Shown: positions 7,990 to 15,876, counted from the first letter of the stretch. The stretch is DNA of 39,678 nt from Microbacteriaceae bacterium (GCA_014378715.1 JACMNE010000084.1:1-39678); one strand, 5' to 3'. The notes: a model not told the origin generated them from the sequence alone. A program made the numbers and translations.

Positions 7990-8820
7990 ATGTCCACCTG
8001 GCTCATCACCGGCTGCTCGACCGGATTCGGCCGCGCCCTCGCCATCGCCGTGCTCGAACGCGGCGACAACGCGATCGTCACCGCGCGGGAAGTGTCGGCG
8101 GTCACCGACCTCGTGGGTGACCATGCGGACACGGCCCTGGCGCTCGCCCTCGACGTGACCGACCCCGTGCAGGTGCGCGCGGCGGTCGAGCGCGGTGTGG
8201 AACGCTTCGGCGGGATCGACGTGCTCATCAACAATGCCGGCTACGGGTACCGGGCCGCCGTGGAGGAGGGCGACGACGCCGATGTGCGAACCCTGTTCGA
8301 CACCCATTTCTTCGGCACCGTCGACCTGATCAAGGCCGTACTGCCCCAGATGCGCGCCCGGCGCTCCGGCACCATCGTCAACTTCTCCTCCATCGGGGCC
8401 AAGGTTCACCCGGCGGGATCCGGGTACTACGCAGCCGTCAAGTCCGCCATCGAGGGGCTCACCGGGTCCCTCCGGAAGGAACTCGAGCCGCTCGGCATCA
8501 CCGCCATGGTCATCGAGCCCGGCGGGTTCCGCACCGACTTCGCCGGCCGCTCGCTGACCCAGTCGGCCGAGGCCATCGACGATTACGCTGACACGGCGGG
8601 CAAGCGCCGCAAGGAATCCGACCCCACCCACGGTACCCAGCCCGGCGACCCGGCGAAGTTCGCGCAGGCGGTACTGACCGCGGTCGATGCCGAGGACACC
8701 CCCGAGATGCTCGTCGTCGGCGTCGACGCCGTGCCGGCCTACCGTGCGGTGCTCGAGGCCCAGCTCGCGTCGCTCGAGAAGTGGAGCGCCCTCGGGGAAG
8801 GGACGGGCTACGACTCGTGA
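7990..8820 (+). CDS. short-chain dehydrogenase/reductase
   Basis: A 276-residue classical SDR. Evidence: the cofactor motif TGxxxGxG at residues 7-14 (TGCSTGFG), NNAG at 81-84, a catalytic Ser in NFSS about 133-134, and Y147xxxK151. The acidic or basic residue that would tell NAD from NADP is not decisive. Substrate unknown; the pattern resembles uncharacterised actinobacterial oxidoreductases. The ATG at 7990 has AGGAAAGGA (7975-7983) well placed, so the ATG 36 nt upstream is rejected. It is divergent from the carboxypeptidase gene and stands alone. Confidence 0.9.
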   Translation: MSTWLITGCSTGFGRALAIAVLERGDNAIVTAREVSAVTDLVGDHADTALALALDVTDPVQVRAAVERGVERFGGIDVLINNAGYGYRAAVEEGDDADVRTLFDTHFFGTVDLIKAVLPQMRARRSGTIVNFSSIGAKVHPAGSGYYAAVKSAIEGLTGSLRKELEPLGITAMVIEPGGFRTDFAGRSLTQSAEAIDDYADTAGKRRKESDPTHGTQPGDPAKFAQAVLTAVDAEDTPEMLVVGVDAVPAYRAVLEAQLASLEKWSALGEGTGYDS

Positions 8821-8899
8821 GAGCCTGACGGCCGGAAGCACCCCTGCGCAGTTCTTCAATCTCCTGGCGATCTGACGGCACGGTCGCGGCCGACCTCCC

Positions 8900-8995
8900 G
8901 GTCTGAACGGTGGCAATTAGGGGTCGCGGTTTATTTAATTTATATAACTACCCCTGTTTTTATAAAAATTGAATAAAAAGCGCTAGTCTCGGCTC
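8900..8995 (+). promoter_or_regulatory. AT-rich promoter region of the orphan ATPase
   Basis: From about 8917 to 8980 the sequence is dominated by A and T (for example TTTATTTAATTTATATAA and TTTTTATAAAAATTG), in sharp contrast to the ~70% GC around it. TAGTCT at 8984-8989 ends 7 nt before the ATG at 8996, giving a likely leaderless transcript. A clear -35 is not visible. AT-rich promoter DNA of this kind is typical of xenogeneic-silencer targets or recently acquired genes; which applies here is inference. Confidence 0.5.
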
Positions 8996-10165
8996 ATGTC
9001 CAACAGTCCCTTTCGCCCCGGCTATTCGCGCATGCCGCTCGTCTTCGGCGGGCACGAAAGGACGGTTCGGGAATTCGAGAATGTCTTCCAGAACTTCGAC
9101 ATCGGAGAGAACCAGTCGGTTCTTGTCTCCGGCCTGCGCGGAGCCGGGAAGACCTCGATGCTCGGGACCCTGGGCGATCTCGCTGCGGCGCACGGTTGGA
9201 CCGTCATCCGCGAAGACGCGGGTACCGGCCTACTGAGTCGTGTCATGGACAGCCGGATTCCGCAGATCCTCGGCACCTTCGATCGCGACACCAGGATGCG
9301 GCTCACCAGGTTGGGCATATGGGAGTTCACCGCCGACTTCGACTATGTCGAGCGCAAGCGTGAGGTCACGCCACTGCTCCGTGATGACCTGGCGGCGATC
9401 GCACAGGCCACGGACGACCGAGGGATCCTCGTGCTGGTAGACGAGGTCTCGTCCAGAAAGTCGGCGCTCGACGAACTGTCGAGGTTCGCCCTGGAGCTCT
9501 CTCACGCCATCGCGGAAGGTCTCAACATCGTCGTCGTCTTCGCCGGTGTGAAGATCGAACTCGACGAGCTTCTGGCGCAGCCGCACCTGACGTTCCTCCG
9601 TCGGTCTCGGCAGCTGATATTCCGGCGTCTCTCCGCGGAGGCGACCCGCCGCGTCATCCGGGAGACGACCGAGGCCGGCGGCCGGAAGCTCGCGCTCGAT
9701 GCCGAAGAGCATCTCATCACCACGTCACAGGGCTACCCCTACCTCGTGCAGCTCGTCGGAGACTACGCATGGCGAAACAACCCCGACGCGGACGGGATCA
9801 CCCTGGAGGACGCGGAGTCCGCACGTGAGAAGGCCATCAGCGAGGTGGAGGAGAGGGTGATCTCGCGCGTGTACCGGGATCTCTCCGAAAAGGACCGGGA
9901 GTTCCTCCAGGCGATGTCGCCCGATGACGGGGTGTCCAAGATGGGGAGCATCGCCGACAGGATGGGCGTCTCGCCGCAATATGCCAACATCTACAAGCAG
10001 CGTCTGATCGACAGCGGCTACGTACAGATGGCGGGCCGGGGCTTCGTGGACTTCTCCCTGCCCTACCTTCGCGAGTACGTGCGCACCGTGGTCTCCACCA
10101 CCTCGGCCAGTCCCCGGGAGCCTGACAACGGCGGTTGGGACGAGTTCCCGCCGCCGAAGCGCTGA
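8996..10165 (+). CDS. orphan P-loop ATPase with C-terminal winged-helix-like domain
   Basis: A 389-residue AAA/STAND-type ATPase. Walker A is GLRGAGKTS at 46-54 and Walker B ILVLVDE at 144-150. An arginine-rich FLRRSRQLIFRRL segment near 200 may include sensor or finger residues, and about 300-370 looks like a winged helix (DGVSKMGSIADRMGVS, then YKQRLIDSGYV). It resembles a widespread actinobacterial group of solitary ATP-binding proteins of unknown role, marked by a GYPYLVQLVG motif and an LPYLREYVR ending, both present here. No partner gene, nuclease or antitoxin is adjacent. AT-rich flanks on both sides suggest acquisition. The start at 8996 fits the leaderless promoter. Confidence 0.85.
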   Translation: MSNSPFRPGYSRMPLVFGGHERTVREFENVFQNFDIGENQSVLVSGLRGAGKTSMLGTLGDLAAAHGWTVIREDAGTGLLSRVMDSRIPQILGTFDRDTRMRLTRLGIWEFTADFDYVERKREVTPLLRDDLAAIAQATDDRGILVLVDEVSSRKSALDELSRFALELSHAIAEGLNIVVVFAGVKIELDELLAQPHLTFLRRSRQLIFRRLSAEATRRVIRETTEAGGRKLALDAEEHLITTSQGYPYLVQLVGDYAWRNNPDADGITLEDAESAREKAISEVEERVISRVYRDLSEKDREFLQAMSPDDGVSKMGSIADRMGVSPQYANIYKQRLIDSGYVQMAGRGFVDFSLPYLREYVRTVVSTTSASPREPDNGGWDEFPPPKR

Positions 10166-10311
10166 TCGAGGTCGGCGCGATGGCGGTTCGGGTGCGGAAA
10201 GGACGGGGAGAACTGACATCACGTCGGCGGGGCAACGGCACCGCGGGACAACTCCCAGAAAAATAACATTTCGATAACTTGCCGTTGTTACCAGTCTGTT
10301 ATACATTCGAA

Positions 10312-10408
10312 GAGCGGAAGTTGTTTGCTGTGGCAACCGAAGCGGAATGTGATTGCAGGACACTCTTGGTGCAAGGGAGAGGGCCGGTTTCTTCGGAAAC
10401 CGGCCCTC
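10312..10408 (+). ncRNA. candidate small RNA ending in a UUCG hairpin
   Basis: TATACA at 10300-10305 has an ACTTGC/TTGCCG -35-like hexamer 15-17 nt upstream (10277-10284). Initiation would fall near 10312, and a 97-nt transcript would end at the hairpin 10379-10408. No start codon with a useful frame lies between. No known RNA family was recognised. The call rests only on a promoter-like site plus a strong hairpin in gene-free DNA, so it is tentative. Confidence 0.3.
10379..10408 (+). terminator. perfect 13-bp stem with UUCG tetraloop
   Basis: GAGGGCCGGTTTC (10379-10391), loop TTCG (10392-10395), then the exact complement (10396-10408). The loop is closed by C-G, the exceptionally stable cUUCGg arrangement. 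No T-run follows on the plus strand (AATCCGTTAACG), so it is either a U-tract-less actinobacterial terminator or a stable 3' end. Confidence 0.7.
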
Positions 10409-10502
10409 AATCCGTTAACGGGCCGGTGCCCTAGCACTCAGGCGTCCGCGCGCTGACGATTCCCGCGATTCCGTAGAGTGGTCGCGTGCGAACGAGAACC
10501 CG

Positions 10503-10943
10503 ATGAGCGACAAACGCGTTGCCGTCGCGGCGTGGGAATCCCTGTTCCGCGCCCAGGTCGCCGTGATGCGGCACCTGCAGGCGGAATTCCCCTCCGACGA
10601 GCTCTCGCTCAACGAGTACGACGTGCTCTTCAACCTCTCGCAGCAGGAGGGCCGTCGGCTCCGCATCCGCGACCTCAACAAGCTGCTCCTGCTCACCCAG
10701 CCGAGCGTGAGCCGACTCATCGACCGGCTCGTCGTCCGCGGGCTCGTCGCCAAATCGAGCGATCCCACCGACGCACGCGGCATCGTCGTGCAGCTCACCG
10801 ACCCGGGCTTCGACCTCTTCCGCCGCATCGCCCTGCACCACATGCGCTCGATCGCCGACCGCGTCGGCGCGGTGCTCACCGACGCGGAGCTGCGCCAGCT
10901 CGCGGCCCTCACCGACAAGCTCCGCCTGGCCGACGAGGACTGA
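10503..10943 (+). CDS. MarR family transcriptional regulator
   Basis: A 146-residue MarR-type winged-helix dimer. Visible features: N-terminal dimerisation helix, ELSLNEYDVLFNL leading into the wHTH, the recognition helix region QPSVSRLIDRLVVRGLV, and the wing signature DPTDARGIVVQLTDPG. Such proteins usually repress neighbouring transport or stress genes and respond to aromatic ligands; the target here is unclear because the gene stands alone. A -10-like TAGAGT (10474-10479) leaves a 5' leader of roughly 17 nt. It converges on psuK. Confidence 0.92.
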   Translation: MSDKRVAVAAWESLFRAQVAVMRHLQAEFPSDELSLNEYDVLFNLSQQEGRRLRIRDLNKLLLLTQPSVSRLIDRLVVRGLVAKSSDPTDARGIVVQLTDPGFDLFRRIALHHMRSIADRVGAVLTDAELRQLAALTDKLRLADED

Positions 10944-11009
10944 GCCGACCAGCACCGACTCGACCAACACCGAGCGGATGTCGAGCGACGACACCCCGGG
11001 CCGACGCGG

Positions 11010-11930
11010 TCAGAGAATCGGCCGCCCACCCACCATGGTGACCGCGCGCGCGGCGACGGCCACGGCCGCCTCGCTGGCGGCGTGGACATCCGCTTTCTGC
11101 ACCCAGGAGGCGATGAATCCGGCACAGAACGAGTCGCCGGCGCCGGTCGGGTCGACGATGGCTGAGGGGTGCGCCGCGACCCGCACGGGAGGCCCGCCCC
11201 GCTGCTGCGCGATGACACCGTCGGCCCCGAGCGTGAGCGCGACGACCGGGAAGAGCTCGCCCAGGGCTGCCAGCACCTCATCCGGGTCGACCAGGCCGGT
11301 GAGCGCGCGGCCCTCGTCGAGGTTGGGGAAGACGATCGTCGCGAGCTTGATCTGCTCGAGGAAGGCCGCCGCCCCGAAGTCCTCGATGAAACCGGATGAT
11401 GCGGGGTCCACCGAGACGTCGACCCCGACCTCGCGCGCCCGGCGCACCAGGTCGCCGATCCGGGTCGGATCGCGAGCGTCGAGGAAGCTGTAGCCGGTGA
11501 GGTGCAGGAGCGCGGCGCCGGCGAGCAGATCGTCGCTGACCCGGTCGGGGTCGATGGCCCCGTTGGCGCCGCGCTCGGTCAGCATGCTGCGGCTCTCGCC
11601 CCCCTCGAGGTCGACGATGACCACGATCGACCCGGTGGGCAGTGTCTCGTCGCCGGTGAGGTGGGGCGTGACCCCGGCAGCGGCGAGCGCGGCGCCGTGC
11701 CGGGAGAGGTCGGCCGCACCGACGGTGCCGACGAAGTCGACCGCGACACCGAGCGTGCCGAGCCACGCCGCCGCATTCGCCGCGGATCCGCCGGCGGTGT
11801 GCCGGATCGACGAGGGCGTGTCGGTGTCGCGGCGCACCGGTCCGTGCGGCACCACCACCACGTCGTCGAAGACATCACCGACGACGACGACCCGTCGCAC
11901 AGTCGCCGCATCCCCGGTCGCGTCGGGCAC
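11010..11930 (-). CDS. psuK: PfkB-family carbohydrate kinase, probable pseudouridine kinase
   Basis: A 306-residue ribokinase-fold sugar kinase. Evidence: the N-terminal GDVFDDVVV, substrate motif HTAGGSAANAAAWLG, and C-terminal signature IVDPTGAGDSFCAGF with the catalytic Asp of GAGD. Alone it could be any PfkB kinase; specificity is inferred from psuG, which lies 7 nt upstream on the same strand. Together they would phosphorylate pseudouridine and split the product to uracil and ribose-5-phosphate, and the uracil could feed Upp (592-1224). The start is placed at GTG 11930, just after the psuG stop; a later in-frame GTG near the VRRVVVVGDV motif is possible. No clear Shine-Dalgarno is visible. 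Confidence 0.85.
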   Translation of the reverse strand: MPDATGDAATVRRVVVVGDVFDDVVVVPHGPVRRDTDTPSSIRHTAGGSAANAAAWLGTLGVAVDFVGTVGAADLSRHGAALAAAGVTPHLTGDETLPTGSIVVIVDLEGGESRSMLTERGANGAIDPDRVSDDLLAGAALLHLTGYSFLDARDPTRIGDLVRRAREVGVDVSVDPASSGFIEDFGAAAFLEQIKLATIVFPNLDEGRALTGLVDPDEVLAALGELFPVVALTLGADGVIAQQRGGPPVRVAAHPSAIVDPTGAGDSFCAGFIASWVQKADVHAASEAAVAVAARAVTMVGGRPIL

Positions 11931-11937
11931 GGTCAGG

Positions 11938-12864
11938 TCAGGCCAGGTCGGCGCTGAGCGACGCCCAGGCGGTGGCGATCTCACCGGCCAGGCGGACGTT
12001 GTTGCGGGCGAGGTCGAGGTTGACCTCGAGGCTGCGTCCCTCGGAGGCCTCGACGATGTAGCCGAGCAGGAAGGGCGTCACGGCCTTGCCGCTGATGCCC
12101 GCGACATCCGCTGCAGAAAGCGCCTCGAGCAGCACCCGGTCGTGCTCGACGGGGTCCCACTGCAGCTCCCGCGGGATCGGATTGGCGACGATGATGCCCT
12201 GGCCGTGCCCGAGCGCGTCCTGTGCACGCATGATCGCGGCGACCTCGGCCGGGGTGTCGACCGACCAGTCGATCGAGAAGGCCGACTCGGTGAGCCAGAA
12301 GCTGGGGAACACCGTGGTGCGGTAGCCGACGACCGGCACACTGAGCGACTCGAGGCGCTCAAGGGTCGCGGCGATGTCGAGAACCGACTTGACCCCGGCG
12401 CTGACGACCGTGACGGGAGTGCGGGCGAGGGTGCCCAGGTCGGCTGACTCGTCGAACGTGGTGGACGCCCCGCGGTGCACCCCGCCGAGTCCCCCGGTGG
12501 CGAAGACGCGGATGCTGGCGAGCGAGGCGAGATGGGCGGTGGCGGCGACCGTGGTGGCGCCGGACGCCCCGGACGCGGCAAGCAGCGGGAGGTCACGCAC
12601 ACTCGCCTTCGCGAGGTCGTCCTCGGCGATGCGGCGCACCCCCTCGTCGTCGAGGCCGATGTTCGGCACGCCGTCGAGCACGGCGATCGTCGCGGGCGTG
12701 ACGCCGGCGTCGCGCAGCATCCGCTCGAATTCGAGGGCTGCCCCGTGGTTGCGCGGGCGGGGCAGACCATGGGAGATGATCGTCGACTCGAGGGCGACGA
12801 CAGGACGACCGGCAGCGAGCGCCGCGGCGACCTCGGCGGAGACAATAAATGAGGAAATAGTCAC
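11938..12864 (-). CDS. psuG: pseudouridine-5'-phosphate glycosidase
   Basis: A 308-residue enzyme that reversibly cleaves the C-C glycosidic bond of pseudouridine 5'-phosphate to uracil and ribose 5-phosphate. Evidence: ALESTIISHGLP with E26, the KASVRDLP segment with K86 (the Schiff-base lysine region of the family), FATGGLGGVHRG, and SAGVKSVLDI. Length agrees with the family (about 305). It is the first gene of a two-gene operon with the kinase. ATG 12864 follows an A/T-rich stretch with no strong Shine-Dalgarno. Identification by several independent motifs is firm. Confidence 0.95.
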   Translation of the reverse strand: MTISSFIVSAEVAAALAAGRPVVALESTIISHGLPRPRNHGAALEFERMLRDAGVTPATIAVLDGVPNIGLDDEGVRRIAEDDLAKASVRDLPLLAASGASGATTVAATAHLASLASIRVFATGGLGGVHRGASTTFDESADLGTLARTPVTVVSAGVKSVLDIAATLERLESLSVPVVGYRTTVFPSFWLTESAFSIDWSVDTPAEVAAIMRAQDALGHGQGIIVANPIPRELQWDPVEHDRVLLEALSAADVAGISGKAVTPFLLGYIVEASEGRSLEVNLDLARNNVRLAGEIATAWASLSADLA

Positions 12865-13046
12865 GATTGAGCCTAGCCCGCGGGGGCGCTGTCAGGACTT
12901 TGCCACGTTCACACGACCGGGTGGCCCCTGCCCCGGCCGGACTGGGATGCGCGGGGGTCGGGATGGCGAGAGGCGACCGTTCGGGGGACGGCTTTCGATT
13001 TCTGACCAAACCGATTGTGGGGGAGGTCCGGATCACCTTATGCAGC

Positions 13047-13060
13047 CGGGGTACACCCCG
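13047..13060. promoter_or_regulatory. inverted repeat upstream of the secreted repeat protein
   Basis: CGGGGT-AC-ACCCCG is a perfect 6-bp inverted repeat with a 2-nt centre, 60 bp before the ATG at 13120, within a 255-bp gap (12865-13119) that has no gene. It could be an operator; no promoter hexamers could be assigned with confidence. The binding protein is unknown. Confidence 0.25.
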
Positions 13061-13119
13061 ACCTGAAGGATTCGCTCTCTGAGCGGGCCCAGTCACTACA
13101 ACGCAAGGACTCGACCACT

Positions 13120-13725
13120 ATGAACCTCTTCACGAAGAAGACCACATTCGGTGCCATCTCCGTCGCGGCCGCTGGCCTCATCGTCGCCGGAGCAGCAGCT
13201 CCGGCCATGGCCACCTCGAGCGACAGCTCGACGTCCACCTCCACGAAGACCAGCTCGAGCGAACGCGCCTCGACCTCCACCCTTCTCAACGACCTTCTCG
13301 GCGGCAACTCGTCGTCGAGCTTCGGCCTGACCGGTAGCGACACCTCGAACATGTCGCCGTTCATCCTCGCGCCGACCACCGACGCGACCACGAACCCCAG
13401 CACGAACGTGGGCGACATCCTCGGCGGCGACGTCATCGGCGGCGACGCGCTCAGCGGCGACGTGCTCTCGGGCAACGCCACCGCCTCGGGCAATGAGGTC
13501 AACGCCCCCGTGACGGCCCCGGTCGCCTCGGGCAATGACATCGCGGCCCCCGTCGCCTCCGGTAACGACATCGCGGCTCCGGTCGACGTTGCCGCCCCGG
13601 TCGCCTCGGGCAACGAGTCGAACGTCGGCAATGGAAACACCGGCAGCAACGACATCGTCGACACCGACACGATGGTCGACGACATCCTCGAGAGCGTCGA
13701 CCTCGGCGGCATCCTCGGCCGCTAG
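13120..13725 (+). CDS. secreted low-complexity repeat protein
   Basis: A 201-residue protein of unrecognised family. Residues about 1-32 are a signal peptide (basic MNLFTKKT, hydrophobic core, AMA cleavage context). The mature part begins with a Ser/Thr-rich stretch, then Gly/Asp-rich repeats (GGDVIGGDALSGDVLSGN) and three to four copies of an APVASGN(D/E) unit, and ends with an acidic hydrophobic tail (VDDILESVDLGGILGR). No LPxTG anchor, cysteine pair or enzymatic motif is visible. It could be a calcium-binding or surface protein; this is speculation. AAGGA (13105-13109) lies 10 nt before the ATG. A strong terminator follows, so it is monocistronic. Confidence 0.75.
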   Translation: MNLFTKKTTFGAISVAAAGLIVAGAAAPAMATSSDSSTSTSTKTSSSERASTSTLLNDLLGGNSSSSFGLTGSDTSNMSPFILAPTTDATTNPSTNVGDILGGDVIGGDALSGDVLSGNATASGNEVNAPVTAPVASGNDIAAPVASGNDIAAPVDVAAPVASGNESNVGNGNTGSNDIVDTDTMVDDILESVDLGGILGR

Positions 13726-13781
13726 TCGGCCGGCGGTCACTCGCCACCGCTGAAGCTCCGCACCGGAGCAGCTCCGTCGGA

Positions 13782-13824
13782 AGCCCCGCCGCACCGCCCG
13801 TCACCGGGCCGCGGCGGGGCTTTC
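13782..13824 (+). terminator. intrinsic terminator after the secreted repeat protein
   Basis: An 11-bp perfect stem AGCCCCGCCGC (13782-13792) pairs with GCGGCGGGGCT (13811-13821). An inner 5-bp stem GCCCG/CGGGC encloses a TCAC loop, and TTT follows at 13821-13823. Confidence 0.8.
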
Positions 13825-13870
13825 GTGCGTTCCTCGGGCGATTTCCCGATTTCATCACCGACAATCAGGT

Positions 13871-14560
13871 ATGGATTCTGCCCCCGGCATCGCGCCCACC
13901 CTCCTGGCATCTGGAGTCCTCGACCCGCAGGCGCTGATCGCGGGCGCCGGGGTGTGGGGGCTCGCCGTCGTGTGCGCCGCCGTCTTCGTCGAGACCGGAC
14001 TGCTGGTGGGATTCTTCCTCCCCGGCGACTCACTGCTCTTCTTCACCGGGGTCCTGACCCTCTCGGGGGCGATCAGCCAGCCGCTGTGGCTCGTGATCCT
14101 GCTCATCGGCGTCGCCGCGGCCCTCGGCGACCAGGTCGGCTTCCTCATCGGACGCGCGTCGGGACCGGCCATCTTCGAACGGCGCGAGTCGGGGCTGTTC
14201 AGCCGGGCGAGCGTGGCCCGCACCCAGCACTTCTTCACCCGGTTCGGTCCGGCCGCCGTGACCCTCGCGCGTTTTGTCCCCGTGGTGCGCACCTTCGCCC
14301 CCGTCGCGGCGGGGGTCGGGAGGATGCCGCGGCGGGTCTTCACCGCCTTCAACTTCGCGGGGGCGGCGCTCTGGTCGACGGCTGTGATCCTCGTCGGCTA
14401 CGGGCTCGCCCACATCCCCGGCGTCTCGGACTTCGTGTCGAACTACATCGACATCGTGCTGATCGGAATCGTGCTGCTCTCGGTGCTGCCGGTCATTGTG
14501 CGTGGCCTGGTGCTCCGCCGACGTGGCCGTCGCGCCGAGGGCCCCTCTTCTGCGGCCTGA
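13871..14560 (+). CDS. DedA family membrane protein
   Basis: A 229-residue integral membrane protein of the DedA/VTT family, whose members are linked to polyprenyl-phosphate or phospholipid flipping and envelope homeostasis. Features: hydrophobic segments at about 25-45, 55-90, 140-175 and 190-215; the acidic re-entrant region FVETGLLVGFFLPGDSLLF; and the conserved RFVPVVRTFAPVAAG, whose arginines are essential in studied members. The C-terminus is basic (RRRGRRAEG). The ATG at 13871 is 6 nt after GACAAT (13860-13865), suggesting leaderless transcription. It is followed by the ROK gene on the same strand, 68 nt away. Confidence 0.93.
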   Translation: MDSAPGIAPTLLASGVLDPQALIAGAGVWGLAVVCAAVFVETGLLVGFFLPGDSLLFFTGVLTLSGAISQPLWLVILLIGVAAALGDQVGFLIGRASGPAIFERRESGLFSRASVARTQHFFTRFGPAAVTLARFVPVVRTFAPVAAGVGRMPRRVFTAFNFAGAALWSTAVILVGYGLAHIPGVSDFVSNYIDIVLIGIVLLSVLPVIVRGLVLRRRGRRAEGPSSAA

Positions 14561-14628
14561 CGACAGAAGTCACCCAACGTCGTCGAAGTTTCGCGACCCG
14601 ACCGCCGAACCCGTGGTTTACTTTCGGA

Positions 14629-15816
14629 ATGGTGTCGATCGGAACTGTCACGGGACCGGGGGCCGGCGCGGGCGACCTGTTCCAGCTGTTCCGCGACCAC
14701 CAGGCGTTCACCAAGGCCCAGCTGGCCGAGACGACCGGGCTCTCCCGATCCACCATCTCCGCCCGCATCGACCTGCTGATCAGCGGGGGGCTGCTCAAGT
14801 CCGCCGGTGAGGCCGTGTCCTCCGGCGGCCGCCCGCCCGCCCGGGTTGAGTTCAATCCGCTCGCGCGGGTCGTGGTTGGGGCCGACCTCGGTGCCACCCA
14901 CGGGCTGGTCGCGTTGTGCGATCTGCAGGGCGCCGTGCTCGGCACCGTCAGCACCGAGATCAGCATCGCGCTGGGCCCGGAGACCGTGCTCGCCTGGGTC
15001 GTCGAGAGCATCACCGACCTCCTCGCCGCGGGTGGGTTCGACCCGGCCCGTCTCGCGGGGATCGGCATCGGGGTGCCCGGCCCGGTCGAGCACTCGACGG
15101 GGCGAGCCACCAATCCGCCGATCATGCCCGGCTGGGACGCCTTCGACATCCCCGGATTCGTGGGCCGGTCCTTCGCCGTGCCGATTCTCGTCGACAACGA
15201 CGTGAACATCCTGGCCCTCGGCGAGCACGCCAGGGTCTGGCCGGCGATCGACGATCTCGTGTATGTGAAGGTGGCGACCGGTATCGGCGCCGGAATCATC
15301 AGCGGCGGCGAGCTGCAACGCGGGGCGCCCGGCACCGCGGGCGACATCGGCCACGTGCGGGTGCCGTACAACCGCCGGTCGCCCCGCGATCCCGACGACG
15401 ACCGCGACCTCGAGGCCATCGCCAGTGGTACGGCGATCGCCAGGGACCTGCGCGACCTCGGCCTTCCCACGCAGTCGAGCGCCGACGCGATGGACCTCGT
15501 CCGGTCCGGGAACCCGACGGCGATCGAGGCCACCCGCCAGGCGGGCCGCGAGCTCGGCGAGGTGCTGGCGATCATGGTCAACGTACTCAACCCCTCGATC
15601 ATCGTGATCGGCGGCAGCGTCGCCCGAGGCGGTGAGCACCTGCTCGCAGGGGTGCGCGAGGTCGTCTACATGAGGTCGATGCCGCTGGCCACCCAGCACC
15701 TGTCGATCGTTGCGGCCCGGTCCGGGGATCAGGCGGGCACGCTCGGGGCCGCGATCCTGGTGATCCAGCGGGTGCTGTCCGCGACAGCGGTCGACGCGAT
15801 GCTCGCGGAGGCCTGA
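14629..15816 (+). CDS. ROK family transcriptional regulator, atypical zinc region
   Basis: A 395-residue NagC/XylR-type protein: N-terminal winged HTH about 15-65 (FTKAQLAETTGLSRSTISAR), then an actin-like ROK sugar-kinase fold with GADLGATHGLVALCDLQG and GIGIGVPGPV, and IVIGGSVARGG near the end. The usual ROK zinc cluster (a GH followed by CxCGxxGCLE) is altered: GDIGHVRV is followed by YNRRSPRDPDDDRDLEAIAS, with no cysteine. A metal-free, possibly ligand-altered regulator is likely. The ATG at 14629 lies 7 nt after TTTACT (14617-14622), again a leaderless layout; the longer upstream frame overlaps dedA and is rejected. Sugar ligand and targets are unknown. Confidence 0.9.
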   Translation: MVSIGTVTGPGAGAGDLFQLFRDHQAFTKAQLAETTGLSRSTISARIDLLISGGLLKSAGEAVSSGGRPPARVEFNPLARVVVGADLGATHGLVALCDLQGAVLGTVSTEISIALGPETVLAWVVESITDLLAAGGFDPARLAGIGIGVPGPVEHSTGRATNPPIMPGWDAFDIPGFVGRSFAVPILVDNDVNILALGEHARVWPAIDDLVYVKVATGIGAGIISGGELQRGAPGTAGDIGHVRVPYNRRSPRDPDDDRDLEAIASGTAIARDLRDLGLPTQSSADAMDLVRSGNPTAIEATRQAGRELGEVLAIMVNVLNPSIIVIGGSVARGGEHLLAGVREVVYMRSMPLATQHLSIVAARSGDQAGTLGAAILVIQRVLSATAVDAMLAEA

Positions 15817-15822
15817 GCACGA

Positions 15823-15876
15823 CAGCAGCACGGAGATCTACAGCAGCACGGAGATCTACAGCAGCACTGAGATCTA
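15823..15876. repeat. three tandem copies of an 18-bp unit
   Basis: CAGCAGCACGGAGATCTA occurs at 15823-15840 and 15841-15858, and with one change (CTGAG for CGGAG) at 15859-15876. The array fills the gap between the convergent ROK gene and the damaged nuclease gene; its last bases are the nuclease stop codon. Each unit contains a BglII-like AGATCT. It looks like a replication-slippage product. No coding or hairpin role is apparent. Confidence 0.85.

Larger units (their letters stand above)
10166..10502. other. 337-bp gene-free stretch downstream of the ATPase
   Basis: No protein-coding frame is convincing. It contains a second AT-rich patch (about 10255-10310), a promoter-like site on the plus strand, a perfect UUCG hairpin (10379-10408), and a probable -10 (TAGAGT, 10474-10479) for the MarR gene at 10503. 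The promoter and hairpin are annotated together as a candidate small RNA. Confidence 0.5.

Noticed and set aside
8996-10165. Restriction or phage-defence operon around the ATPase
   Set aside because: No nuclease, methylase, helicase or other effector lies next to it, so a multi-gene defence system cannot be supported from this sequence.
10379-10408. Attenuator or riboswitch controlling marR
   Set aside because: The hairpin lies upstream of the probable marR -10 (10474-10479), so it would not be in the marR transcript unless there is read-through.
15823-15876. CRISPR-like array
   Set aside because: Units are directly adjacent with no spacers, and no cas gene is present.
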